The position numbers were made by a program, and so were the translations under genes. A DNA stretch of 64,000 nucleotides from Dasypus novemcinctus (Eukaryota; Chordata; Mammalia; Cingulata; Dasypodidae): NCBI RefSeq assembly GCF_030445035.2, contig NC_080673.1, forward strand, positions 162,188,216 through 162,252,215. Reading direction: 5' to 3'. Of the stretch, positions 48,718 to 61,857 are shown piece by piece. Positions within the stretch are counted from its first letter, which is position 1. Each line of letters opens with the position of its first letter. Below the pieces are notes generated by a model. That model was not told the origin of the DNA. It searched no databases and saw only the letters and a program-made list of their open reading frames with translations.

Positions 48718-51700
48718 TTAGTTTTTTAACATTTAATTTTAAGTCTCCTGTATTACTGATCCTATTGTTAAGTCCTATAACTTTAGCTTTTTTCATCATT
48801 AAATGTCTTAAAGTAAATATAGGGGTGGAGCTATGAAGAGCTCTTAACACGTAATTAGAGTCATTCTCCATGACTCTGGGATCTCTTGCCTCAGTGAATG
48901 CCCTGGCCTTTGTTGAAACCATTTGCTCCCTGTGTTCCAGCACTTTATTTGCTACTGCTTTTCCTATTTTCCCTTCAAAATAATTCTTTTGATGGATTAT
49001 TTTATAGCTTTGGAATTTTTTTAACAAATTGCTACTAGTTAAATTAGCCCAGAGAAACCTAGAGAAACTTTCTAAATTTTCTTATTCATTATCCATTGTA
49101 CATGAGTTATACCTGAAGAGCCCAACTATTATTAGATTTATAATCCATATATGTAAAAAGTAAACACCAGAGATATTTGAAAATAGAATATCATTTATCA
49201 GTGCAATCTTAGTGGTAGAATCTCCTCTCTCCTAAGCAATTAAATGAGGGGACATCTAGGGAGACAGGAATTTTCATATTTTATAGTTGATTTTCATCCA
49301 TAGGTTAATTTTTCTTGCCACTCAATATTTCACAATGCAGTTCTGTGCAACTGTCTACCCAACGATTACTGTGAAAAGAAGAAACAGATGCCTGTAACAC
49401 CAGCATCACACAGTGTAAATATAAAATAATGTTTATTGGGGAGGAACTTACATAGAAGTGGCAAGGCCCACATAATCCCCTAAGCTTCCATCATCCAACA
49501 GAGGTGTGTATTTAGGCCAGTCATATTTGCACTGGATACATCATGCAAAAGTTTCCTGTAAAGAGATCCCATCTCTATAAATGTAGATATTTATAAAGAA
49601 AGAATAACAGAAACATATAGGCAAGTGCATACAATGGAGTTTCCCAGGAAAGGAAATAGTCTTGTTAAAAAGAGGAGACCTCCTTTGCTCAACCTCTGGT
49701 TTCTGCCTATTCTTCCATTAAGCTAACTGAGGCCAGTTGAATTACCTCTTCACCAAACTACATCCTCTAGCATAGACTAGATTAATCTCTTTTTAATGAC
49801 CATGGAGAAAGGTTTCCCGTTCAATTTCTAAACACAGCCCTGATCATCCTACATGACATTATAAACAAATAATTACTTCAGATACCAGGTGATTGCCCCA
49901 GCATCATGCAGAGACCTGTGATATATAGCATGGATTGAGTCAGTGGGACAAGAAGACAAGTGAGAAGAAGGAAAAGAGTGAAACAATAGGTTTGTGATCA
50001 TTTCTCCCATTACTGGGCAGATAAATACTCCTGGGAAAGCAAGCAAGCAGGTAACCTAATCTAATCTCCTTGCAAACATGCTGAAAATAGACCTCCTGAT
50101 CAGTAGGTTAATATTTGCTTATATTAAAAAATTACTAGAATTTATGTATTTATGAGGCATGGCTTTCTGGAAACATGTCATATAAGCTGTACAACTTTTT
50201 GGGTTATAAAATGGTCGTGTTTCATATCTAAATGACTCCTATTGTATGAGGTAATCCACACAATTCAAATTCCTCATTTATTACTCTGAGTCAGAAAGTG
50301 CATGTTCAATACAGAAAAGATAACTTTGGAATTCTTGGTAAAAGTTGTTCTTGGGGAAGATCTGTAATTAATATGAGTCTAGTTAGTCTATCCAATCCTT
50401 TGTGCTGGTTTAGGCAGGGAAAGGAATAGTCCTTGAGTTCTGATGTTTTTGCATAAAGAGACAAGTTTTCACTGCTTAGATCTCTGGAAGGTGAGAATGT
50501 TGCTTTGATTCTCCTCCTCCCCCTCATCCCTCAATGATCTTCCATTAAGGTATTATGATTTTCCCTTCTTGGGAGACTCATAGTTGCTACCCTTTGAAAT
50601 AGAACATTCCAGTCCTTTTCTCTATTTTATTGTCTTGTCTATTACAGCCTGAGGCATGCAGTACATTTCAATGATGTTTTCCTCTCGTCAGTTTTTGGTC
50701 TGTGGTGAGGAAGGGTGTGTTCTGAACTGTGGGTCTACTGTTTCACTTTGGGTTGGAGGAAAGGAAGAAGAAGGAACTCCATGAATATATGTGTGTGCTC
50801 ATGTTCATGCATCAGCAGCAAGGAAATTTCATTCCAGACTGTGATCAGTTTTAGCCAATGTATTTGAAATCAAACACAGATTCTCACCTAAAGGATGAAT
50901 TTCCTTCTAAAGAACTCCCTATTTAATCTGAATAAGGAATTCATCTTACTTTTTAAATGTATCTTTAAAACTACTTTTAAAAATAATATCCTTAGATTTA
51001 TTTTCTTAAGAGGACATACATCTCCTTTACTTGAGTTTCATAACAGTGTCTTTTTCATAAACCAAAAAATGAAAAGTCACCTGATCCAAATTACTTTTCT
51101 TCAATAGGCAGATTCCCATAAGAGAAAAGGAGGCTGGAAATATTTCTGATCTACTTGTTCTACCAGCTTTGAGACTTTGCACACTCAGGCTAAATTTCCT
51201 GATTTGCAAAGTGGAAAGAATGCCTGCCCTTTCTGCCTCTAGAGCAACTGAGAAGAACAAGTGAGACAGTGCATGAATAAAGTCCCTTGAAAACCATACA
51301 GTGCTTAAAAATATAATGGGATGCCTCTATCCAAAACATCAATATCTGTTGGAAATGTCCTAACCCTTTATATGTAGACATGATTAATTCAAACTTCCAG
51401 TACCATATTCCATGGAAGTCCAAAGAAGTTCCTGGATTTCTTCAAATACCTAGGATCGACTGCCTCCTTGCTGTTTCCTCTGCAAGAGCAGTCCCTTTTT
51501 CTGACATAAAATACAAGGCTTTTCTTACTTTTAACTTAAAAAAAAAAAGTAAACCCAGTCATTTAAAGGATTCAGGAGTGAAGTAGGCTTTAGTAAAGAT
51601 AATTTGGGGTGGTCTCCTTTAGGTGAAAAATTTACACTCTAGTAATCAATGTTCTCTGAGTATGCAACTACATCAAAATTCCACTGATTATTTCTCCATG

Positions 51701-51974
51701 CTATCCTATACCTCACACTCTTTTTGGCTGTTTTCCTTTTCTCCTTCTGCTCTTTGATGATCTCTTCTGTATTCTCCAACATGACAAAAGCAGAATATAC
51801 TCTTCTCCTGGTTTCCTAAAAGATCACAGATCACCTTGTCCATTTTCCTTTCTGTCCTGTGCTTTGTAGAAACACTTTCTCATCAGATCTTACAGTATTT
51901 TCACAAGAGGTGTATCAATACAAATAAATACATTTCCAAATAAATACATCTACTTCCCAGAAATAATCATTCAC
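48718..51974. other. Unique sequence, no gene seen
   Basis: No supported features. A minus-strand AATAAA near 49430 is the only 3'-end-like motif, without other exon evidence. Confidence 0.45.
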
Positions 51975-52235
51975 AAACTGTTAATAAATATTTATTGAAG
52001 TTATATATTCAATGTATATATTCAATAATAAGTATAGAAACCTGCAATTTTTCTGACATTGTCTGATTCTCACAATAACCCTGTTAAAAAATGATATCCT
52101 CATTTTCATCTTGAAAATACTTAGTCACAGATACTAAATTCCTTGCTGTACATGTAATAATTGGTAAATGGGAGAGACCCTTTTAAAGCCAAGCAACTTG
52201 AGCTCAGAAACTTTGGTCTTAATAATTATACTAAA
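51975..52235 (-). mobile_element. MIR SINE relic
   Basis: In reverse sense the order fits MIR: AATAAATATTTATTGAAG, then TCTCACAATAACCCTGTTA, CCTCATTTTCATCTTGAAAA and AATTGGTAAATGGGAGAGA. Confidence 0.65.
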
Positions 52236-53533
52236 AATTTGTGTAGAATTTATTAGACTTTTAAGGAATTTAAAATGAAATAACCATTTTTGTCCTCAAT
52301 GATGGGTAAAATATAGTATTTATGGTGCAGAGACCAATGTTTTAGGTCCATCTCAAAAGTAGAAAATGTTTACTACATATCAGAAACATTTCTTAGTGTC
52401 TCTCTAGATCCAGGAATTTATTTTTACCAGTTGCTTTTGGTAGGCAATCCAGACATGGGATTTAGCACTTTTGATATATTCTATCCAGCCTTTGATTGTT
52501 TTTATTCAATCCTTTCCATTGCTTTGCCTCTGAGATAAGATTATCCAATTGATTAATATATAAAAGTTTTAGGGATTTTATTTTTTTTAAATTCTCTTAA
52601 GTCATTAATAATTTAAGACATAATAAAATTACAACTCCTTTCTCTTTTGTGTTAGAGAAAATTAAATTACCCTCACAAGTCGTAGGCAGCTGATCCTGAA
52701 AATTGTGACTTTTATGTCTTAAAAATGCTAAGCAGCTAAATTTCCATATTATCTATATAAACATATATATACATATATATATATTGTTTTCATAAAACTT
52801 TAAAGGCCCAAATAACTGAAACTAAGTGTAGATTAAGCTCTTCAGTGGGCTAATTTCTTCAAGGTTTCATTTTTCCATAATATCATTCTTTCTAATTGAT
52901 CTAAACTGCAGACTCAAAATAAGCACACAGCTACCCTTTGACTATGTTTGCTATAGTCAAAGATGAAATAAGGAAAAAAGAAATAGATGTTGTCATTTAT
53001 ATTTCCTTAAAATATAAGGAATATAAATACAAATATATTTATAAGAAAATATAAAAATAAAACATTTTAAAATGAGAAACTAAATGAATATTTGCTATTT
53101 GTTACTCTAGAAAGCTAACAAATGATACAAAGTTTTACTTTAATTCATCTGAATTAAAAGATTACAGAAGCAGTGATGCTTCAGCCCAAAAATCTACACT
53201 GGATATTGACTTTTCAACTACCAAACACCATCCACACAGCAGTGCCGTAAAAGAGGACCCTGGCTAATGCAGCTTAGGTGGAAGGGCTTGATAATCCATA
53301 TTATCAAGGGCAGATGGATGCCTGAAAATGAGTAAAGGTTTACTGATAACTAATAAATTCTCAGAGCAGTAAAACTCAGGAAGTGTTGAATAACTGTTGA
53401 GAACATGGCCTGCATTAAAATTGGAACCCAGAGAAGTTGTGGGGTGTTTTGTTTTTCTTTGTTGTTTTGTTTCTTTAGTTCACAGAAACAATTTAGATAA
53501 TAACAAACCGAGTACTGCCTTGAATATTTTTCC
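52236..53533. other. Unique sequence with AT microsatellites
   Basis: A (TA)n patch at 52751-52786 and an ATAAATA-rich stretch near 53010-53070; no gene seen. Confidence 0.5.
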
Positions 53534-54023
53534 CTTATTTTATTAGTCAACCAAAGGGGTGCTGATGCAAAGTACCAGAAATTGGTTGGTTTTTATAAAG
53601 AGTATTTATTTGGGGTAGGAGCTTACAGATACCAGGCCATAAAGCATAAGTTACTTCCCTTACCAAAGTCTATTTCTATGTGTTGGGGCAAGATGACTGC
53701 TATCATCTGCAAGGGTTCAGGCTTCCTGGGTTCCTCCTTTCCTGGGGTTTGCTTCTTTTTCCTCTGTGAGCTTACATCCTGGGTTCCAGCTTAAGACTTC
53801 ACTATCAAACTCCAATATTAAAACTTCAAGGTTAAAGACCCTCAACTCTGTCTTTTGCCAAGCCTTTTATCTGTGAGTCTCCTCCCCTTAGTGGGTAGGT
53901 ATTCAATGCCCTGTGGGCACAATACAATGTAATCTAATATGCCCAGAGGAAAAGATCCATTTACAAACATAATTCAATATTTCTTTTTGGAGTTCATCAA
54001 TAACATCAAACTGCTATACTTAC
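53534..54023 (-). mobile_element. Solo LTR copy 8
   Basis: The element 53539-54018 is flanked by CTTAT (53534-53538) and CTTAC (54019-54023), 4/5. Same family and orientation as copies 1, 2 and 7. Confidence 0.8.
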
Positions 54024-55254
54024 CAAGAGTTGTGAATACAAATTTTCTTCCTCCAGAGGAAAAGTACTCTCCATATAATAGAGAATCACTTATAAAAAGA
54101 GCTTATAGAAAACAGAATTCTGTACTATAGCTAATGAAATGAACAAATCTGGAGTATTAAAGACAGGGAATTCTTTCATATCTCTCAGCATTTTATTATG
54201 TTCTAAAAATCAAATAATTTTTCAGAGGGTACAGTACTGAGAAATGCAAAAATAAATAACAAAAAAGAAAGGAAAAGAAGAGAAATTTGGAATTAATGAA
54301 AATTGCTTTAATTCTATTAATGAGGTTATATAAATTAATGTTTCCAGGGAGCTTATTTGCTTTATAAACTGCAGTATTTTAATAAATCCATTGATCAAAG
54401 TGGGAGAATTATTTTTAATTTAATACCATGGGATAGAACTTAGTTTTCTTTTACAAATAATCTATATACTGATTTCCCTTTCATTCTATCAATAATAGGT
54501 AACTAAATAGATTTGCAGATTTATAATATGAGAAATAGTGTTTCTAGCTAACATTATGTCAAACATATCTGCATATATATGTGTACGTATCCATATATGT
54601 GAATAAGTATATGTATAAATGTGCATACACCCACATATGTAGACATATTCACACACATAACTATGTGAACTGGTAAAAAACCTTCATTTTCTTGACTACA
54701 GCATTTCAATAAAAAGACACTTCTTAAAACTAAAGATATCATGATGTATTGATATAATACAATGAATTAAGTTTTAGAGTACTTAATTTGAAAAGGAAAA
54801 ATTTTTGCTTTTAGTTTGTTCTTATTTTTATACTGCTAAACATTTGAAATGTAATCACTTTTATACCTCATTGAGAGAACTTCATCTCAATTAGATCTTC
54901 TATACATTTAGAGGAGTAGTTCTCTAAAGCATTGTTTAAGCTATGAAAGAATAGGAATTGGTTCATGATTAACTCAGCTAAAGAGCTTGATAAGTAGGTC
55001 TTTCACAAATATTTGTTGCTTGAATGAATGGATATGTGTCGAGCAAACTGAATTATGTGGAGATTTAAAATCACGAGACTCAGTGGAAATGTTAAGTTTC
55101 TTTATGACCTTTAGATGTACTCTAACATTAAAGAGGCCAGTTAGTCTTTTGGAACAAACTAAAAGTTTGTGATCTTTGCGATCTCCTGGAAATTGGTTTG
55201 AACTTCATCTTGGATTTAATTGTAATTTTTAAAGTTGAATCCCAATGAACTATA
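54024..55254. other. Unique sequence with a TATG/CACA microsatellite
   Basis: Alternating TATG, CATA and ACAC units at about 54565-54660. No gene. Confidence 0.5.
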
Positions 55255-55335
55255 TTAATTCCTACCTAATGGGGCTATGTGAGAATTAAATGACTATCTT
55301 ATTTAATGCAGTGTCTGGTATTCACGTTTCTCATG
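55255..55335 (+). mobile_element. MIR SINE core relic
   Basis: CCTACCTAATGGGGCTATGTG then GAGAATTAAATGACTATC and TGCAGTGTCTGGTATTC, the MIR core and 3' wording. Confidence 0.55.
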
Positions 55336-55827
55336 AATATCAAGGTCCTAGTGCAGTGTCTTGCACGAGATCAATTTCTTTAATTTGTAACTCATAGTTA
55401 TTGAATATTTTCAATTGATAACAATATTTCTAATAATTCAATATGTGGAAAGTATGGTTCCATAATCTTTATTAAAGGAGGAAAGCTAGCTCAGTTCTGC
55501 AGACCCCTAGGAAGTATGACATTTTCAGTTATCTACCAAACAGTGAAATTTTTCAGCTTCTTCTAAGTTGGGGTATATTAGTGCTAGACTTTTATTATGA
55601 AAGTAGTTAAAATTTGCAGGATTCAGGAGAGTAATCTTTTAGGATGAACATGCAGTTCATGGCCAATGATGATGGTGCTGTCTTAATTCTAAATTCCCAT
55701 CTGAGATCAAGGGGTTGTTTTGTGGGGAAGGAAGATTGCATTTAAATCTACTTTGTGTTTGGATTTTACACCAGCAGTGCAGTGTAATTGGTAAAATAAA
55801 AACCACAGCATTCAAAAGTTATGAGGA
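55336..55827. other. Unique sequence, nothing recognised
   Basis: No supported feature. Confidence 0.45.
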
Positions 55828-56683
55828 AGGATTGTTGGAAGATGGCATTGGATTAGGCAGACAAAGTGCATCTCTCTCCCCCAAAAAACAATGGAAAAAG
55901 TCCCAAAAGCTGCCTGAGGGGCCTGCTTTGGAGGTCACCTGACAAGGAGAGTGCTTCACAACTCCCAGAAGAGTGAAGATCAGAGCCATGAAGAAACTGA
56001 AACAGTAAACTGTGAGTTACTAAACCTCCCAGCCACGGGAAAGGGCTCCCTTCCCCTATCCCCAAGATATTAAGCTGGGGTAACACCCCTACCTCATTGC
56101 AGCTCACTGAGAGGGGAGCAAATATCTTCTTCCCTGTCAGCTTTTACAAGGGAAAAGGGAGGGGGATTTAGGGGGAATTTCTTCACTGAATTTGGCCAGT
56201 GGAACCCGCTTTGAATCTTGGCTCTGGCCAGACTAAAACAAAGGAGAATCAATAGAGATACACCTCTATGGGAAGGTGTACAAATGAGTGCCATGTGCAG
56301 GCTGGTATGGAAATTGCATGTTCAAAACCTGCACTTGGGTCTCTCTGTTTCCTAACTTCTGGGAGAAAATCTGCATCCAATTAGTGAGTCCCTGGCACAA
56401 TTCTGATAACTTAAGCTGGGCAATTTTAAAGACTTAGAGTAAGTTGAAGCAAATATCAAAGAAGAGCTGTAAAAAGTAATAACAATAGGCAAGAGAGAGA
56501 AATTGACCATCAGAGTAAATTTGCCAAAATATTCACATGCTTCGATATCAGCAAAAAATTACAGACTGTACTGCAACATAGGAAGGGATGACCCAGCCAA
56601 AGTAATAACCAAATATCATGAAGAGATACAGAATTTAAGACAATCAGTGATAATCACACAACTCTCCATAATAAATTTAAAGA

Positions 56684-57420
56684 AATGAAAGAAAATATGA
56701 CTAAAGAGATAAAGGACATTAAGAAGACACTGGGTGAGCATAAAGAACAATTTGAAAGTCTGAAAAGAAAAGTAGCATAACTTATGGGAATGAAAGATAT
56801 GATGAATGAGATTAAAAATAATTTAGACACACATAAGAGGATTTGAACTGCTTGAAGAAAAATCAGTAATTTTGAAGACAAAACATCTGAACTGAAATAA
56901 ACAGGAGAAGAGAAAGAGAAGAGAATGGAAAAAACAGAACAGAGTCTCAGGGAATTGAGCAACAATGCAAAGTGTACAAACATTTGCATTATTGGTGTCC
57001 CAAAAGGAGAAAAGAATGGAAAAGGGACAGAAAGAATATTTGAGAAAATAATGACCAAAAACTTTCCAACCCTTATGAAAGACATAAATATCAATATCCA
57101 AGAAGTACAACACAGCCTGAACAGAATAAAACCAAATAGATCGACCCTGAGCCACCCACTATTCAGAATGTCAAATATCAGATATAGAGAGGCCTCTGAA
57201 AGCAGCAAGAGAAAAGCAAAGCATCACATACAAGGGAAACTCTGTAAGAGTAAGTGCTGACCTGTCATCAGAAACCATGGAGGCAAGTAGAAAGTGGAAT
57301 GAACTATTTAAGGTACTGAAAGAGAAAAAATGCCATCCAAGAATTCTGTATCTGACAAAACTTTCCTTCAAAAATGAGGTGGACTTCAAAGTCTTCACAG
57401 AAAAAAACTAATAGAATAGA
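56684..57420 (+). pseudogene. L1-F ORF1, frameshifted
   Basis: Coiled-coil segment, then RRM and C-terminal domain. The translation at 56925-57260 includes NNAKCTNICIIGVPKGEKNG and IFEKIMTKNFPTLMKDI. The C-terminal LKEKKCHPRILYLTKLSF follows in another frame. Confidence 0.8.
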
Positions 57421-58504
57421 TTACCAAAAGACCAAAATTACAAAAGATACTAAAGGGAGACCTGGAAGAGTGAGAGATATGGAGAAGAATTTAAAAATGG
57501 AGATTATTAGGAAGGGTAAGATAAAGGATAAAATGACATAATAGAAAGATATGACAACAAAGAGCTGAAGGGCAAATTGGATGAAGTAAGTAATGCCTTT
57601 ATCATAATAACATTGTATATTAATAGTTTGAACTTCCCAATCAAAAGACATAGACTGATATAATGGATTGAAAAATATGAGCCATCTATATGTTGTCTAC
57701 AAAGACTCACTTCTGATGTAAAACATAAGCAAGTTAAAAGTGAAACGTTGGCAAAAGATGTTCCAAGCAAATAGTAACCAAACAAAGAACTGGAGTAGTA
57801 ATACTAATATTGGACAAGATAGATTTCAAATGAAAACTGTTGTAAGGGATGAAGAAGGTCATTATATATTCATGAAAGGGATAATTCACCAAGAAGAAAT
57901 AAGTACACTACTTATTTATGTGCCTAACCTCGGTGTCTCAAGATACATGAGGCAAGCAGTGGCAAAACTGAAGGGAGAAATAGATGACTCCACAATAGTT
58001 GGAGAGTTCAATACACTACTTTCAGTATTGGGTAGAACAACTGTACAAAAGATAAATAAAAAACAGAGCACTTGAATAATATGATAAATGAGCATGACCT
58101 AACAGACATCTCTAGAACATTGTACCCCAAAACAATAGGATATACTTTCTAATAAAGTACACATGGATAAACCATTGGTTGGGTCACAAGACAAGTCTTG
58201 ATAAATTTAAAAAGATTGTAATTTTACAAAAACACATTCTCTAATCATAACAGAATGTAGCTAGAAATCAATCATGATGGAAAAAGGAAAAACTCAAAAA
58301 TATAAAGATTAAAGAACATACTCTTAAATAATCAGTTGGTCAAAGAAGAGATAGCAAGAGAAAATTACAGGCCAATATCCCTAATGATATATTCATATCC
58401 CTAATGAATGTAGATGAAAAAATCCTCAACAAAATACTTGCAAACCAAATCCAAAGCACATTAAAAGAATAATACACCGTGATCAAGTGGGCTTTATCTC
58501 ACGT

Positions 58505-59120
58505 ATGCATCACCATTCCAGGGCCCACAGAATGGAGGAATAAAATATGGATTACAGTGGACTTACTGATATTCTACTATAAAACTTTTGTGACTACCAA
58601 TAGAAGAAATTGTAGAATTGATGGGGAGAAAGTGGCCACAGTAGTTACTGAAGGCAGGGAGTGGGAAGAAGAGATGTAACGAGGGGGCATTTTTGGGACT
58701 TTGGAGTTGTCCTAAGTGATATTGCAGGGTCAGATGCTGGACATTATATATCCTGCCATAACCCACTGAATGTACTAGGGGAGAATGTGAACTACAGAGT
58801 AAACTATTACCCACGTGGTGCAGCAGTGCTCCAAAATGTGTTCACCGAGTGCGATGAGTGTGCCACAATGATGGGGGAGGTAGTTGGTGTGGGTGGAGTG
58901 GGGTGGGGGGATGGGGATATATGAGAACCTCTTATGTTTTTTATAATGTAACCTTTTTTGTGATGTCTGTATCTTCAAAATAATAATACAATTTACAAAA
59001 ATGATTGGGGTGGGGTCGTGGGGTGTGGGTTATATGGAATCTCATGTTTTTTAATGTACATTCTATGTGATCTATTAACTTTAATTTAAAAAGTTTTATT
59101 AAAAATAAAATAAAAAAAAC
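58505..59120 (+). mobile_element. L1-G: 5'-truncated LINE-1 3' UTR insertion
   Basis: It aligns with the last ~600 bases of the L1-C and L1-D 3' UTR (GGAATAAAATATGGATT near 58533, then the G-rich tract, then the tail at about 59095-59120). There is no TSD. Instead about 30 bases of L1-F target (between GTATGCA and CAATTAGC) are missing. Confidence 0.8.
58890..58916 (+). other. Potential G-quadruplex in the L1-G 3' end
   Basis: G runs of three to six, closely spaced, on the LINE-1 sense strand, at the same place as the tract in L1-D. Confidence 0.65.
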
Positions 59121-61857
59121 AATTAGCATAATAAACCACATTGATAAATTAAAGAAAAATCACGTGATCCTCTCAATTGATACAGAAAAGACATTTGCCA
59201 AAATACAGCACCCTTTCTTGATAAAAACACTCCAAAAATAGGAATAGGAGGAAGCTTTCTCAATATGTTAAAGTGCATATATGAAAAACCTGCAGCTAGC
59301 ATTGTACTCAATGTTGAAAGACTACAAACTTTCACCACTGAGATCAGGAAGAAGAAAAGGATGCCCACTGTTACCATTATTATTCAATATTGTGCTAGAA
59401 GTTGTGGCTAGAACAATTAGGCTAGACAAATTGACTAGATGAATAGGAAAGGAAGAAGTAAAACTCTCACTATTTGTTGATGCATGATCCTATATCTAGA
59501 GAATCCTGAAAAATCTACAACAAAGTTACTAGAAATAATAGACAAGTTCAGCAAAGTGTCAGTATACAAGATTAATACACAAAATCAATTTATTATTCAT
59601 TGTTTATTATTTATTATAGTGAGTAAAATAATCAAATATTTAGGAATAAACGTAACCAAGGACATAAACGATCTGTAGTAAGAAAAATATAAAACATTTG
59701 CTAAAAGAAACTGAAGAAGATTCAAATAAATGAAAGGACAATCCATGCTCTTGGATTGGAAAACTCAATATATTAAGATATCAAGAGGAGGCGGGGCAAG
59801 ATGGCATCTGAGTGAGTGCACCTGACAATCTCTCCTGCAAAGAAGTGGCTGAGTAGGGTTGAAATCTTGCCAGAGCAGGCAGTTTCGGGGTCTTGCAAGG
59901 CAGAGGTGTATGGACATTGATTTGGAGAGACTGTGACAGAAGTAGTGCTTGCCAAAGGTAAAATTGTGGGTTACAAGCACAGAGGTCAGAAATGTGGGGA
60001 GGCAGGACCCTTCACTCTAGGGCTGATGGCCTCACTGTTCCCTGAAAACTGTCGGTTGTGCAGCGGCATTCTCAAGCCCCGTGATCCCCAGATGTGTAGT
60101 CCCCAGGCCTTTGTCCCCTAAGCCGCTGTAGCCCACATTCCACATACCTACATATTCTGAGTCTGCAATATCCCAGACTTCCCTTTCCTGAATCCAGTGC
60201 TCCCAGAGGTCTGGGATTACCCTAGCCCTCCAGTTTTGGACTGACTCCTTGAGTGGGAGGGATTCAATGGGAGGTGCAGCACAGTGGCCAAATGAGTGTG
60301 GGTTCACATTTCTGCCCCCACCCTTTTCTTTTTTTTTTTTTTTTTCTTTTTTGCACTTGGAGGAGCATACCAGCTTGCTTGGGGAAAGCCTGGGAAGAAG
60401 AGTCATGAATCTGCTGAGAAAGCCCAATTTACCTAAACACCCTGGGATAGGAAATTTGGTCTGGGAGGAGGTGGAGTCAGAAAATCAACTAGCCCACTGG
60501 TAGCCCGCCTAAGGGATAGGGACTGTAGGAGGTGTTTTCCAAGTTTCCAATAGCATACTTGGGGTTCCTGGTGAGGTGTGGGTGCTCTCTCTCTGGAAAT
60601 TAACAGTCAGTGTTTTCTGTGCTGAGCTGGTTCAACAAGGACGCACTTGAATCTCCTACCAGACCTCTCAGGCAGCTTTCCTTCTGCCCTGGGACAGAGG
60701 GAAGGGAGAAGGGAGAAAGGGGAAATGTAATATTCCTAACCATTCTATTTAACTGAAAGAGGATTCCTTGCTTGAAACTTTGTCTGGTATTTTGTTGGTT
60801 TGTGTTCTTGTTTTTCCTTCCTCTTTATCCCCCCAAGACCCTTTGTTCTTTCTTTTAGCTCTCTCTCTTTTTCTTTTCCTTGCCTGCTCCCCCCTCCCCA
60901 TTTTGTCCATTTATTTTCTTTCTCTTCTTTTTTACTTTTTTTTTTTATATTAGGTGCTTCAGGGAATGCTTAACATTTGCTATATTTCCTCATCCTCCAT
61001 TTCCTCTTTTCTGTGTTGATTGATTTTGGCCACCAACACTATTCCCTTTCCTCTACATCTTTCTATCCTCCATCATTTATTCTTTCTCTTACAGTACACC
61101 TTTCTTTGTTTGGCCCCCTGTTTTTCTGACTTTTTATTTCTAATACCTTTGTTGTGTTTTCTGTTTAATATTCACTCTATATTATTGTCCTTTCTTTTCT
61201 CTTTCCCTCTCTCCTGAACACACTGGCCTTTTAATTCACAGTATATTCCTCCCTATATTCAGTTTACTGTCTCATTATACATACTCTACTTTTCTTATTG
61301 TTATAACCCTACATAGCTTACATGAGTCTAGTATCCATTCTCCTAGATCTCAGATGGTTCCTCTGTTAATATTTACTATCAATACTACTATTATTCCTTT
61401 TCTTTTCTTACTTCTTTTCTTTTCTGGCCTTAATATTTTCCTTCAGGTGAACTTAGCCAAGAACAAGGAAATAGAATAAGAAGAGGAAAGTGACAAAGAG
61501 AAGACTTACCACACATGCAAAAACAACTAATCAAACCTCAAACTACACAAAGAAACTAAGCAACTGATTAAACCTGTCAAGATAAAATGATGACCAGACA
61601 GCAACAAAAACTACAAACTAAACCAATAATCAGGGAAACATGCTCCAATCCAATGAACAAACTAAAAACCAGGAAGATAAGCAGAGCATTGAACAAGTAA
61701 TTAAAGCTCTCAAAACATAATTAGAGATCAATTTGTTGAAGTGAAGGAAGAGATTAAGAATATGAAGAAAACACTTGGAGAGAATACAGAAGAAATTGCA
61801 ATCATGACCAAAAAGATAATGGATATGATGGTGATGAACAGCACAATTCAAGGAATC

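Larger units (their letters stand above)
55828..59785 (+). mobile_element. L1-F: LINE-1 cut short by L1-H, with L1-G inside
   Basis: The 5' end carries AAGATGGC at 55839-55846, then a ~0.85 kb 5' UTR related to that of L1-B, ORF1 and ORF2. ORF2 has lost ~0.8 kb between the endonuclease and the RT (junction near 58353). L1-G sits at 58505-59120. The copy is interrupted near 59785 by the 5' end of L1-H, so its 3' part should resume beyond the window. Confidence 0.85.
57590..59785 (+). pseudogene. L1-F ORF2, deleted and interrupted
   Basis: The endonuclease translation at 57740-58075 reads TIVGEFNTLLSVLGRTT, so the catalytic Asp of GDFN is Glu. After the ~0.8 kb deletion the RT picks up at a YRPIS-like segment near 58370, then breaks at L1-G. 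The polymerase motif near 59470 is frameshifted (FVD then a stop). Non-functional. Confidence 0.82.
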
